DNA of 64,000 nt. It comes from Tengunoibacter tsumagoiensis (GTDB lineage Bacteria; Chloroflexota; Ktedonobacteria; Ktedonobacterales; Ktedonobacteraceae). Location of the stretch: assembly GCF_003967535.1 (NCBI RefSeq), contig NZ_BIFR01000001.1, positions 487,493 through 551,492 of the forward strand, in the 5' to 3' direction. The position numbers and the translations under genes are program-made. Under the pieces are notes generated by a model. The model did no database searches, was not told the DNA's origin, and worked only from the letters and a program-made list of their open reading frames with translations. Of the stretch, positions 24,241-33,449 are shown piece by piece. The number at the start of each line of letters is the position of its first letter. The stretch's first letter is position 1.

Positions 24241-26079
24241 CTATTGTCCAGAAGGCTGATAGACAATGTACCCTGCTATATGCCAGATACGATAGTGATC
24301 GAGGCCAGTCTGCGATACCTGATGCTGAAAAGCGGCTGGAATAGGTCCCGGCAACTGATCTGGAAAAACATAGGATGCCTGTGGATCACCATGCACCTGG
24401 TCAAGATAGCCTGGTACGCGATTATGTAAAGGCTGTAACACTCCATCCTTTACGTCAATAGAGGCACAGATAACCTTCTCGTTGCTCGCAAAGGCCAGAT
24501 TATGGCAGGTCCAATAATTAGTGTAGAGATGGTGAACTCCCTTACTCTCAAGCAGGCTAATAAGCTCTTGACGCTGCTGACTGTCTACCTGAGCGGCTGG
24601 TACCTCGCTAAAGGCAATTCCAGTCCCAATCAATAGGAGTCCCCAGATGCCAATCAAAGCTGCTCGCCCGGTCCACATCTGCCAGCGTCTCTTACTCGCC
24701 ACAAAAGCCAGTTGTGTCAGGGGCTCCAATAAAGCTGGCGTAGCGATCAGCAAACTAATAAGATAGCGAGCATGGAAGCCAGGCCAACTGACCGGCCCAG
24801 AGCTCATAATATACACACCGAGGGCCAGCAAGGCTGATAGGAGTAACAGCAATTGTGCCAGTCTGGCCCCTGTGCTCACTATCGCATTTCTCGCTATAGG
24901 CCCTCTCTTCTCTTCCACAACGTTCGCCAGTTCATCTTCTCCAGAGTCTCGCGTCTCGACAGACACAGCCTTACGTCCCGTCAGAACAGCTCGTGCATCC
25001 TCTCTCCATCTTCCAAAGCTCGCGATTAATTTGTAGAGCGTGATTAAAAAAGCGCCTCCCAGTAACAGGCCATATCCTGTCCCCCAACTGGCCTGAGCAA
25101 ACGTACAACTGGCTGTAGGGGCAGAGTTATCCCCCAATTGAGGAATCTCGATCACTGGACAGAACGGATTACCTGTGGCGATTGGCATGCTAACAAGGAA
25201 GGTTGACTTTATGTTGTGCAGAATACCAGCCAGTGTATTGGGAGCGACCGAATTTGATCCGTGGGCCAGACCCAGTAGAATATCAATCGCATTCAGTCCC
25301 TGGGCATGATCATAACGAATGAGTGGCATTAGCCCAATGACAACTCCAACACCCACAACCAGCCAGGCCCAGGTCAGTACGTCTCGCCAGCAGCAGAGCA
25401 AGACCAGGAGTCCAGCCATCGCCAGAACTGGCAACACAACCATATCGCTCCACATCCCCAGTCCGATCGTTAATCCCAGACCACCATACGCCAGCAAGCG
25501 CTTGAGTATTGTTTGCACTGATGCCCTCCGCCGATAGCTTACAGCCAGCCAGCTAGCCAGCAAGAAGGCAAGAGAGCCAAAGAGAAGAGTCTGCGATGAA
25601 CCGCCTGTAGCGATCGTCTGTCGCGTCAGAAAAGGGATTGAGCCAATGCTCAACGTCAGAACAGAGATTAATCCAACGCGAGGGGAGAAGAGGAACCGGG
25701 CGAGCAGATAGGTATTGATAAAAAAGCCTGTCACCATCAGCACGACTCCCAGACGGAGTGCAAACAGCGAGGGGCCCCCAAAGAGATGAAAGAACAGAGC
25801 CCCCAGATAGGCTTCTGTCACCCCCATATAATTCTGCCCATAGTAGATGTAAGGATGTTCGCCATGATAGGCGATGTGAAGGGCCATAATCCCCATCGTC
25901 CCTTCATCACTATTTGTTGGCGGCCAATTCAAGGCAATCAATCCAATGCGTAGCGTTGTGGCCAGAATAATTGCCAGCAGGGCATACAGATCTGTCCGCG
26001 TCCACCATGAGGACGTTGTACCTGGATCATTCGTTCTGGTATCAGGTTTTCTTTGGGCGGTTGCTTGCACTCTACTCAC
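24241..26079 (-). CDS. GT-C family membrane glycosyltransferase (ArnT/PMT-like)
   Basis: 612 residues with about 11-13 membrane helices. The first outer loop has NSDEGTMGIMALHIAYHGEH, the acidic pair expected for polyprenyl-phosphate-sugar dependent glycosyltransferases of families 39/83, followed by GVTEAYLGALFFHLFG. A soluble part lies near the C-terminus (about 510-612), with HHLYTNYWTCHNLAF. Probably transfers a sugar outside the cytoplasmic membrane; donor and acceptor unknown. Start GTG 26079, with a weak ribosome site. Its stop is only 7 bp from that of the response regulator gene on the other strand. Confidence 0.8.
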   Translation of the reverse strand: MSRVQATAQRKPDTRTNDPGTTSSWWTRTDLYALLAIILATTLRIGLIALNWPPTNSDEGTMGIMALHIAYHGEHPYIYYGQNYMGVTEAYLGALFFHLFGGPSLFALRLGVVLMVTGFFINTYLLARFLFSPRVGLISVLTLSIGSIPFLTRQTIATGGSSQTLLFGSLAFLLASWLAVSYRRRASVQTILKRLLAYGGLGLTIGLGMWSDMVVLPVLAMAGLLVLLCCWRDVLTWAWLVVGVGVVIGLMPLIRYDHAQGLNAIDILLGLAHGSNSVAPNTLAGILHNIKSTFLVSMPIATGNPFCPVIEIPQLGDNSAPTASCTFAQASWGTGYGLLLGGAFLITLYKLIASFGRWREDARAVLTGRKAVSVETRDSGEDELANVVEEKRGPIARNAIVSTGARLAQLLLLLSALLALGVYIMSSGPVSWPGFHARYLISLLIATPALLEPLTQLAFVASKRRWQMWTGRAALIGIWGLLLIGTGIAFSEVPAAQVDSQQRQELISLLESKGVHHLYTNYWTCHNLAFASNEKVICASIDVKDGVLQPLHNRVPGYLDQVHGDPQASYVFPDQLPGPIPAAFQHQVSQTGLDHYRIWHIAGYIVYQPSGQ

Positions 26080-26213
26080 GTTCTTTCAGGAGAATTGGTC
26101 TCTACCACGATATTCTATCAGCAAACTTCATCCGGGCTCAGAGGTATTCTACTGAATGCTTCAACGACTCGTCAACAGGAGAGATTTTCCAGAACGGGAT
26201 CTTGCTGCAATTA

Positions 26214-27638
26214 TTAAAACCAGCCATGACGAGCGGCGATCACAGCGGCCTGAGTACGATCTTTGACACGAAGTTTCTGAATAATGTGGTGGATATGGGT
26301 CTTGACGGTATCGTGGCTGATCTCAAGACGCTGAGCAATATCGCGATTGCTGAGCCCGGAAACAACAAGGCGCAGCACATCCTGCTCACGAGGCGTTAAT
26401 TCAGAGAGGTTATTGAGAAGAGGAAACTGCGCTCGAATCCTGGTGCCAACTCCTACCTGACTGAGCAGCTCCATCGTGCCACCAGCCTCCTGAACTCGCT
26501 CGCGCATACTCTGAATGCCAAAGTGGATCTTCTTTTCTTCGTCTTGAAGCTGCTCATGGTTACTCTGAATACCAGAATGGATGCTGTGATCTTCCGCAAT
26601 CGCCTCGCTTCCTTCCTCCGAAAGAGAAAACCCTCGACCATTATCGCGGAGCTCTATCATCAAGTTAGTAACCTGGACCGAGAGCGTAATCTCAATCTCG
26701 GTTGCCTGTGCATGTTTACTAATATTGGTCAGACCCTCTTGAAAGATACGAAAGATGGGGGCCTCGAGGTGAGCTGGAATTTTCTGAAAGGCAGACAGGT
26801 CAACATGGAGATTGATCTGAGGATGGTAGGTAAGATAGTCCTGGAACAGTGCCTGGACCGCCTGTTGAAAGGATTGCTGCTCTAATTGCGGGGGGAGCAG
26901 GGAGCTCAGGGTGTAGCGAAGATCGCGCAACGTTCCATCCACGATTGCAGCGGTCCGAGGCACCTCTGTCATTGCCAATTGAGGCTGTCGCTGTTCTAGC
27001 AAACGTTGAATAAATTCTAATTTATGAAGAGCATAGCTCAAGTTTTGTAGAATCCCATCATGAAGATCACGCCCAATCCGTTTACGCTCCTGCTCGATGG
27101 CAGCGCTCCGCTCACGCTCACGCAACTCATAATTATACAGGAGAGCTCCCGCCACATTCCCCATATAAGTGAGTAGCAGGCTACGCTCATCCTGCAATGT
27201 AGCTCCCTCCTCAATCGCAAGTGCCACCAATCCTTGCAATGTACCATTATAGCTCAACGTGACCAACAAAACATGCTGTTCGTTCAGTTTAATAGAAGTG
27301 ATAGTCTCGCCAGGACCGCGAAGCGCAAGCTGCTCCATCTCTAATCCATTAATCAGGTTTACAAGCAAACTTGAAGTAAGCTTCTCGCCCTGAGTGACGG
27401 CTGTAACCAGACGCTGTTGAGCTGCGTAGTATAGGAAGAGGCAAGCGCTTTGAGCGCGAACGGTGCGTTGAATCTGGCTGAGGATGGAATAGCGGAGCTC
27501 CTGAGCCTCCATATCTGCATTGCAGCCCAGGCCAAGTGCATACAGATTGGAGAGGCTAGAGAGGCTATACATCACCTCTGGCAGGCTGCGATACTGTTCA
27601 TAGGCGGGGCCATTTACCTGGGAATTTGATGTATACAT
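26214..27638 (-). CDS. Histidine kinase with fused LuxR-type DNA-binding domain
   Basis: 474 residues, no membrane helix. Residues about 35-170 form a GAF-like sensor. The HisKA_3 dimerisation part has RKRIGRDLHDGILQNL with the phospho-acceptor histidine at 193. The ATPase part shows EGLTNISKHAQA (N box), LRDNGRGFS (G1) and GIQSMRERV (G2). After it, from about residue 410, comes a complete LuxR HTH (LTPREQDVLRLVVSGLSNRDIAQRL). There is no receiver domain. Joining a kinase directly to a DNA-binding domain is unusual. ATG 27638 follows AGGAGGGATACGC. It may signal to the regulator at 23424-24233 and also bind DNA itself. Confidence 0.9.
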   Translation of the reverse strand: MYTSNSQVNGPAYEQYRSLPEVMYSLSSLSNLYALGLGCNADMEAQELRYSILSQIQRTVRAQSACLFLYYAAQQRLVTAVTQGEKLTSSLLVNLINGLEMEQLALRGPGETITSIKLNEQHVLLVTLSYNGTLQGLVALAIEEGATLQDERSLLLTYMGNVAGALLYNYELRERERSAAIEQERKRIGRDLHDGILQNLSYALHKLEFIQRLLEQRQPQLAMTEVPRTAAIVDGTLRDLRYTLSSLLPPQLEQQSFQQAVQALFQDYLTYHPQINLHVDLSAFQKIPAHLEAPIFRIFQEGLTNISKHAQATEIEITLSVQVTNLMIELRDNGRGFSLSEEGSEAIAEDHSIHSGIQSNHEQLQDEEKKIHFGIQSMRERVQEAGGTMELLSQVGVGTRIRAQFPLLNNLSELTPREQDVLRLVVSGLSNRDIAQRLEISHDTVKTHIHHIIQKLRVKDRTQAAVIAARHGWF

Positions 27639-27794
27639 GCGTATCCCTCCTGGGTGATGTGATCAGAATTATGCTCTCTGTTTCCATCATACAGGGAGCG
27701 AAAAGAGCGTCAGTGTTGATATGCCAGTTTGGATAAACTGCATCGTTTATAAACTAAAGAAAATGTTAAATTGACATAAAGTGATGCAATTTAT

Positions 27795-27824
27795 TTGACA
27801 GTGAGATCACTCTGATAGTATGAT
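27795..27824 (+). promoter_or_regulatory. Probable sigma70-type promoter
   Basis: TTGACA (27795-27800) and TATGAT (27819-27824), spacer 18 bp, about 98 bp upstream of the gene at 27922. Confidence 0.6.
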
Positions 27825-27921
27825 GGCTGTCGATACAGTCTGAACGCCTGGATTAGGAAGAAGAACATGGCTTCCAGCGTTAGTCGCAGGAAGTGCAGCG
27901 CAGCGAGAGAAAGGGAGAGCC

Positions 27922-28791
27922 ATGACTCAAGATGGCGAATCTCAGCCGAAGCGACGTTCACGAGGAAATACAGTCGGCCAGGATTCTATGACCACAGTTC
28001 CCAACTATGGCCGGAATATAAGCCGAACTACTTCAGGAGCATCGCGTAACAGCGAGGTCAATTACGAATTAGAAGATGATCGTGAGACTATACGCCAGAC
28101 AAGTAGTATGACCCGCTATAATCCGCCCTCTGCTACCTCATCGATACCACGTATTACCAGCGGGCGTTCAACTGCGAATAACACTAATTCTATTCCAACG
28201 CGTCGCCAGCCTTCGGGGATGACCAGGGATATTCCTCGGCCACCGCGTGTGACAACACAGACACCCCGTGTGACAGCTCAGACGCCGATGCGTATTGACC
28301 GTAATAGCCCTCCACCCAGAGCCAAACGCAATGTGCACTGGCTGGTACTGGTGGGAATGGGGATGATCGCTGCGCTCGCACTCTGGGTGATCGGGTCAGC
28401 TGCCCTCTCATGGGGCTTACAACGCTATGATGACTATCGTTACGGCAATCCACGTACCTTTCAGACTGATGCCGTGGTAGGACACAATAACGATAGCGCC
28501 GCCCATCCAAGTCATTTTGTGGCGATGAATCTCCATCGTCAACCCATTGTGGTTGAAATTGCCGCTGGTGACCCTGGCAAGCTTGTAAGCTATGCGGTGG
28601 CACCTCCTATCGTAGGCGATGGCGGCGATATTGCGCCTATTACGCTCGAGTTTCGCGATGTAACCAATGATCAGAAACCGGATATGATTATCCATATCCA
28701 TCTCTCGCCACAAAATGATACGGTGATCGTGTTCGTGAACGATGGCACAAAATTCCGACCTTCAACGCCAAATGATCATCTTAGCAACTAG
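27922..28791 (+). CDS. Membrane-anchored protein with disordered N-terminus, function unknown
   Basis: 289 residues. The first about 135 are basic and rich in Ser, Thr, Arg, Pro and Asn, with short repeats (TPRVTAQTP), likely disordered and cytoplasmic. One membrane helix follows (WLVLVGMGMIAALALWVIGSAAL, about 138-160). The outer domain of about 125 residues is mixed alpha/beta with PIVVEIAAGDPGK and a DVTNDQKPDMIIHIH segment that looks like an FG-GAP/VCBS-type calcium loop. ATG 27922 follows AAGGGAGAGCC. It has its own promoter and terminator. I do not recognise a family. Confidence 0.7.
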   Translation: MTQDGESQPKRRSRGNTVGQDSMTTVPNYGRNISRTTSGASRNSEVNYELEDDRETIRQTSSMTRYNPPSATSSIPRITSGRSTANNTNSIPTRRQPSGMTRDIPRPPRVTTQTPRVTAQTPMRIDRNSPPPRAKRNVHWLVLVGMGMIAALALWVIGSAALSWGLQRYDDYRYGNPRTFQTDAVVGHNNDSAAHPSHFVAMNLHRQPIVVEIAAGDPGKLVSYAVAPPIVGDGGDIAPITLEFRDVTNDQKPDMIIHIHLSPQNDTVIVFVNDGTKFRPSTPNDHLSN

Positions 28792-28806
28792 TAGAGTACG
28801 ACACAT

Positions 28807-28846
28807 AAAGAAGCGACCAGGCAAAATTTCGCCTGGTCGCTTCTTT
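28807..28846. terminator. Strong bidirectional terminator
   Basis: Perfect 16-bp stem AAAGAAGCGACCAGGC / GCCTGGTCGCTTCTTT with an eight-base loop. T-rich on both strands, so it can end the plus-strand gene before it and the minus-strand gene that stops at 28861. Confidence 0.92.
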
Positions 28847-28860
28847 ATGACGATCTAGAA

Positions 28861-29232
28861 TTATTTGTGGAAGACGCTGCGATAATGCTCGGAGACCATC
28901 TCGGCTGGAAAGAAGCGCAGAAGGCTCACAACGACTAATGCGAAGGCAGCCCAATCAAAGCCCGCATCGATCGGCACGCCTGCAACCGTCCCAATGACCG
29001 GCACGATGGTGCTCAAGACCACCTCACCCAGAGCATCTGGGAACAGAAGCAGTACAAGCAGACCGGCAATCGAACCCAGAAAGAGCACCTTTCTCAACAG
29101 CGGTACACGCCCGTCGCCCAACAATCTGCCCACTAATTTAAGTGTTTTAAAGCCATGAAAAAAGATATCCAGGCGCTTGACATGCTCTAGTCTGCGCGGA
29201 TAGGCCATTTTTTGCGCTGATTCCTGGACCAT
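28861..29232 (-). CDS. Small membrane protein, DUF1232-like
   Basis: 123 residues. The segment GDGRVPLLRKVLFLGSIAGLL followed by LFPDALGEVVLSTIVPVIG resembles the DUF1232/YkvA pattern (a charged stretch, a helix, then a Pro-Asp turn), though the canonical SPIDLIPD is changed. A second hydrophobic helix is near 95-110. ATG 29232 follows AGGAGGTACAAACGCT, so it is well translated. It lies just downstream of nrdB on the same strand but with a separate strong ribosome site. Function unknown. Confidence 0.65.
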   Translation of the reverse strand: MVQESAQKMAYPRRLEHVKRLDIFFHGFKTLKLVGRLLGDGRVPLLRKVLFLGSIAGLLVLLLFPDALGEVVLSTIVPVIGTVAGVPIDAGFDWAAFALVVVSLLRFFPAEMVSEHYRSVFHK

Positions 29233-29302
29233 AGCGTTTGTACCTCCTGCTAGTATTCCTTTTGTTATATATACGTGTGTAGCATAATTCTAGTTGCGAA
29301 TG

Positions 29303-30328
29303 TCAATCCCATTTCAATGCGGAGGACGATTGATATTCGGTTACGCGCGTCTCAAAAAAGTTTTTCTCTTTGCTCAGATCGATGGTCTCGCTCAGCCAGG
29401 GAAATGGATGGGCTGCATGATATTGAACGGGCAAGCCAATCCGTTCCAGTCGTCGATCAGCAATATGCTGAACGTAGTGGCGAAAGGCCCCTGGTTGCAG
29501 TCCCAGGATGCCATAAGGTAGACAATCCTCTGCATAAGCAATCTCTAGCTCGACCGCTTCGTCGATCAATGCAAGCATATGCTGCTGAAACGCTGGACTC
29601 CAGAGTTCAGGATTTTCAGCTTTAATGCCATTGATGAGGTCGATGCCAAAGTTAAGGTGGGTAGTTTCGTCGCGCATAATATATTGAAACTGCTCTCCAA
29701 TGCCTGTCATCAGGTTGCGACGATGAAACGATAAAATCATGGCAAAACCACTATAAAAGAAGATCCCCTCCATAATGACATAATAGCCAATGAGATTCGC
29801 TAAAAATTGTTGCGCACCCGCAAAGCTGTCTGTAGAGAAATTCGGGTCAAGGAGGGCGGCAGTAAGCTTCATCTCAAACTGGTCTTTGCGCTGGATGGCC
29901 GGAATCGTATGATACATGGTAAAGACTTCATGTTCATTGAGGCCAAGGCTCTCCACAATATAGAGAAAAGCATGCGCATGAATGGCCTCTTCAAAGGCCT
30001 GGCGCAACAGGTATTGACGGCACTCAGCATTTGTGACGTGCTTAAAAATTGCCAGTACAAGGTTGTTCCCCACCAGTGTCTCGGCAGTTGCAAAAAAACC
30101 CAGGTTGCGCATGATGATAAAGCGCTCAGACTCAGTGAGCCGCTGACTATGCCAGAGCTCAATATCTTTATTCATGGGCACTTCGTTGGGCATCCAGTGG
30201 TTAGCACACCCATTGAGATAATGTTCCCACGCCCAGCGATATTTTAGGGGCAGAAGTTGGTTGACATTGACCTGCTCTCCACGCAATAACTGTTTCTTTT
30301 CAGTTAGATTCTGCTTATTCGTTGACAT
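29303..30328 (-). CDS. nrdB: Class Ic ribonucleotide reductase small subunit (R2c, Mn/Fe type)
   Basis: 341 residues from ATG 30328 (AAAGAGAG upstream); it follows nrdA by about 30 bp. This subunit holds the dimetal cofactor that starts radical chemistry for dNTP synthesis. Ligands: E in [11 protein letters not shown] (Glu, where class Ia has Asp), EExxH in FEEAIHAH, E in MEGIFFY, and ExxH in RDETTHLNF. Counting from the conserved E-x2-H, the radical tyrosine position is a phenylalanine (HAHAFLY). Glu plus Phe is the class Ic signature known from Chlamydia trachomatis, which uses a Mn(IV)/Fe(III) cofactor. As recalled, the protein is very similar to the chlamydial one throughout ([22 protein letters not shown]). 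Class call is strong; metal content is inferred. Confidence 0.93.
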   Translation of the reverse strand: MSTNKQNLTEKKQLLRGEQVNVNQLLPLKYRWAWEHYLNGCANHWMPNEVPMNKDIELWHSQRLTESERFIIMRNLGFFATAETLVGNNLVLAIFKHVTNAECRQYLLRQAFEEAIHAHAFLYIVESLGLNEHEVFTMYHTIPAIQRKDQFEMKLTAALLDPNFSTDSFAGAQQFLANLIGYYVIMEGIFFYSGFAMILSFHRRNLMTGIGEQFQYIMRDETTHLNFGIDLINGIKAENPELWSPAFQQHMLALIDEAVELEIAYAEDCLPYGILGLQPGAFRHYVQHIADRRLERIGLPVQYHAAHPFPWLSETIDLSKEKNFFETRVTEYQSSSALKWD

Positions 30329-30359
30329 ATATACTCTCTTTCTGACGTTGGTACGATGA

Positions 30360-32819
30360 CTATTGACAGGCTTCACAATCCTCATCAAGGGCACAGGTCA
30401 GGGGCCGTTCACGCTCAATCTGAATGGCGCTGGAGGCGCTGCTATTCTTCATCCAGCGCGGCTGAATTCCCCACCGATTGATGTCTACTGTGGATTTCTC
30501 AATCTGGGTGGCCGCCATGGTCCGTAGATAATAGGTTGTCTTTAACCCTTTCTGCCAGGCAAGAAGATAGATATCGTGGAGCTTTTTGCCGCTGGGCTCT
30601 ACAAGATAAAGGTTGAGCGATTGTCCCATATCGATCCATTTTTGACGCCGACTCGCACATTCAATCAGCCACTCTGGCTCTATTTCGGCTGCGGTTAGAT
30701 AGCGCCGACGGATCTCGATAGGGATCATTGTCAGTTCTTGAAGCGAGCCATCGTAGTATTTGAGGGCTTCGAGCATCTCTAGACCCCATAAGCCGACCGC
30801 TTTGAGATCCTGAACGAGAAAGGTATTGAGGATGGTAAACTCACCCGATAGATTGCTCCTGACATACAGATTTTTATAGGCTGGTTCGATTGATTGGCTG
30901 ACTCCAACAATAGTGGAGATGGTTGCGGTGGGGGCAATCGCCATGACGTTGCTATTGCGCATGCCATAACGCTGGATGGCATCACGAACGGGCTGCCAGT
31001 TTCGACCTATGCTGCGATCCATGGCGATCTCTGCGCCTCTCTCTGAAGCTACCAGGGCGATACTATCGCAAGGTAAGATTCCTCGCTGCCACTTTGAGCC
31101 CTTATAGCTCGAGTAGCATCCTCGCTCAGCCGCCAGAGCAGTTGAGGCCAGGATGGCATAGTAAGAGATACATTCCATGCTGCGATCAGCAAACTCTATG
31201 GCTTCCTGACTGGCATAGCTGATTCCTTGCAGGCTAAGCGCATCTTGAAATCCCATCAGACCCAATCCGACCGCCCGATGGCGCAGATTCGCATTCTTTG
31301 CCTCAAGGGTTGGATAATAGTTGATATCTACGACATTATCGAGCATTCTCATCGCTGTCCCAATGGTCTGCTCGAGCTGCTCTTCATCCAGACGGCCATT
31401 GCGCAGATGAGCAACAAGGTTAAGCGAGCCCAGGTTGCAGACCGCTGTCTCGTCCTCGGCGGTGTTAAGAAGAATCTCGGTACAGAGATTACTGCTATGG
31501 ATGACTCCAACATGATCCTGTGGCGAGCGCACATTGGCTGGATCTTTCCAGGTCAGCCAGGGATGACCTGTTTCAAAGAGTCGTGTGAGCATCTTACGCC
31601 AGAGCTCAAGCGCTGGCAGACGACGGAACAGTGTAATCTGACCCTCGTCAGCCAGTCGCTCGTAGTTGCGATACAGTTTAGAGAAGCGTTGACCATAGGC
31701 ATCATGGAGTTCGGGGACCTCATCGGGGCTGAAAAGGGTCCACTGCTCATCATTCTGCACCCGCTGCATAAATTCATCGGAGATCCAGCAGGCTGTATGC
31801 ATGTCATGAGTGCGGCGACGCTCATCTCCAGTATTTCGACGCAGATCTAGAAACTCTTCGATATCGAGATGCCAGTTCTCCAGATAGGCACAGACCGCTC
31901 CTTTACGCTTGCCTCCCTGATTAACAGCAATCGCTGTATCGTTGGCAACTTTAAGAAATGGGATAATTCCCTGGCTGATGCCATTCGTGCCCTTAATATG
32001 AGCTCCGGATGCCCGGACATACGTCCAATCATTGCCGAGTCCACCAGCCCATTTTGAGAGCAGTGCATTGTCTTGATAACTTTTAAAGATCTGTTTCAGA
32101 TCATCTTGTATGGTTGTAAGATAGCAGGAAGAGAGCTGTGGATGGCAGGTGCCCGCATTAAAGAGCGTTGGTGTTGCGGGCGTAAAGAAGAAGTTTGCAA
32201 TACAGCGATAAAACTCAAGCGCTCGTTGCTCTCGCTTCTGTTCATTGAGGGCCAGCCCCATGGCTACGCGCATCCAGAGGAGCTGCGGTAGTTCAATCCG
32301 CCGTCCTTTGATCTGGATCAGATAGCGATCATACAGTGTCTGCAAGCCTGGATAGGCGAAGAGCAGATCATTCTCAGATTGTAGGGCAGAACTCAACAGA
32401 TCAAGATCAAATTCCAGCAGGCGCGGATCAAGGAGTCCACCCTGGATGCCTTGCTGAAGATAAGTAGCAAAATAGCGGCGATAGAGGTCGGGGGCATCTT
32501 GTAATTTCAGAGATTGGGGCTGATCAAGGGCTATCTCATCATAGAGTGAAAGCAAGAGAAGGCGGGCTGCGACATAGGTATACTCAGGCTCACGCTCGAT
32601 ATAAGTCCGGGCTACCATAATCATTGCCTGCCAGATCTCAGCTCGTGAGGCGAGCTCGATTGTGATTGTAGACTGTACCTCAGCCATAAGCTGGGGGATG
32701 TCCGTAAGATCCCGACAGGCATCTTGCAGAATAGCCTGTATATCCTGAATGCTCAACGCTGGTTTTTGTCTATTCTCAGCAGGGATCGTATGAATAAGAA
32801 TATCTGCGGAGTGCGCCAT
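30360..32819 (-). CDS. nrdA: Class I ribonucleotide reductase large subunit
   Basis: 819 residues. Reduces ribonucleoside diphosphates with the radical generated by NrdB. Active-site features: [16 protein letters not shown] (first redox cysteine), [15 protein letters not shown] (radical cysteine with adjacent Asn and Glu), and [18 protein letters not shown]. The C-terminal cysteines are in [11 protein letters not shown]. The N-terminus has no clear ATP-cone, so dATP inhibition by the usual site is probably absent, unlike chlamydial NrdA with its extra cones. ATG 32819 is preceded by GAGGAGAGATTGAGA. It is the first gene of nrdAB, under the B12 riboswitch and attenuator immediately upstream. 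Confidence 0.95.
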   Translation of the reverse strand: MAHSADILIHTIPAENRQKPALSIQDIQAILQDACRDLTDIPQLMAEVQSTITIELASRAEIWQAMIMVARTYIEREPEYTYVAARLLLLSLYDEIALDQPQSLKLQDAPDLYRRYFATYLQQGIQGGLLDPRLLEFDLDLLSSALQSENDLLFAYPGLQTLYDRYLIQIKGRRIELPQLLWMRVAMGLALNEQKREQRALEFYRCIANFFFTPATPTLFNAGTCHPQLSSCYLTTIQDDLKQIFKSYQDNALLSKWAGGLGNDWTYVRASGAHIKGTNGISQGIIPFLKVANDTAIAVNQGGKRKGAVCAYLENWHLDIEEFLDLRRNTGDERRRTHDMHTACWISDEFMQRVQNDEQWTLFSPDEVPELHDAYGQRFSKLYRNYERLADEGQITLFRRLPALELWRKMLTRLFETGHPWLTWKDPANVRSPQDHVGVIHSSNLCTEILLNTAEDETAVCNLGSLNLVAHLRNGRLDEEQLEQTIGTAMRMLDNVVDINYYPTLEAKNANLRHRAVGLGLMGFQDALSLQGISYASQEAIEFADRSMECISYYAILASTALAAERGCYSSYKGSKWQRGILPCDSIALVASERGAEIAMDRSIGRNWQPVRDAIQRYGMRNSNVMAIAPTATISTIVGVSQSIEPAYKNLYVRSNLSGEFTILNTFLVQDLKAVGLWGLEMLEALKYYDGSLQELTMIPIEIRRRYLTAAEIEPEWLIECASRRQKWIDMGQSLNLYLVEPSGKKLHDIYLLAWQKGLKTTYYLRTMAATQIEKSTVDINRWGIQPRWMKNSSASSAIQIERERPLTCALDEDCEACQ

Positions 32820-32856
32820 CTCTCAATCTCTCCTCTTCCCAAATGTGGAAGAACGA

Positions 32857-32887
32857 CAAAAAGCCTGTCCTCCGCATGAGAACAGGC
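32857..32887 (-). terminator. Attenuator terminator before nrdA
   Basis: On the minus strand GCCTGTTCTC (32887-32878) pairs with GAGGACAGGC (32872-32863), with one T-G wobble, around a five-base loop, followed by TTTTTG. It lies between the riboswitch and the nrdA start, so it is the likely output switch. Confidence 0.85.
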
Positions 32888-32989
32888 AAGTGAGAAAAAA
32901 AGGCGCACATTCGTCTGCATCTCATTGCAAGTACAGTAAACAATCTACTGACTGGCTCAGAGCAAGACGAAAGGCCACATTTTCTGGTC

Positions 32990-33165
32990 TTTCCTTTTCA
33001 CGCGAAAGGAGCAATCCAAATCTCGCAGGTGGGCATTCGGGCTTAGCAATCCGCTTTCTGGATTACATAACCGTTGCGCGACAGCGCCGGACTCACACCG
33101 GACTTTCCCCAATGACTAATGATGATATAGCAACGCCACGACAGCGTCGCCCCTGCAAGTGCTTT
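32990..33165 (-). ncRNA. Cobalamin riboswitch upstream of nrdAB
   Basis: The minus strand carries the conserved B12 core: GGGAAAGTCCGGTGTGAGTCC (33112-33092; read as GGGAA..GGTG..AGTCC), then GCGCTGTCGCGCAACGGTTA, and 3' AAGCCCGAATGCCCACCTGC (33044-33025). TTGCAGG near 33158 can pair with CCTGCGA at 33030-33024 to close P1. It is followed about 140 bases later by a rho-independent terminator and then nrdA. Expected logic: adenosylcobalamin binding stops transcription of the B12-independent reductase, when a B12-dependent class II enzyme can work instead, as known for Streptomyces nrdAB. Confidence 0.9.
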
Positions 33166-33449
33166 TTGTCTTTTTGCTTATTGGCCATCACAATATGTAG
33201 TGGCTCTACAAAATAAGCTACCATATGTTGGGTCTGAGCGTCAAGCAGAGTATCCGCATATCCCATTCAATATTGCTTGCTCAGAGCCAACATGGTAAGA
33301 TTCAGCTAAAGAGATGATCACGCGCTGTTTGCGCGCCACCTACTACTCAACGATTCACCAGTTGTCGCTGGTTGTTACTTGTAGTACTGCTGCACAATAA
33401 AGTATTTGCACATTGAGCAGTTCTGCGTCAGGAAAGAGATGAACGGATT

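Noticed and set aside
32845-33216. 123-codon plus-strand open frame upstream of nrdA
   Set aside because: It is antisense to the cobalamin riboswitch and attenuator, which explain the conserved sequence.
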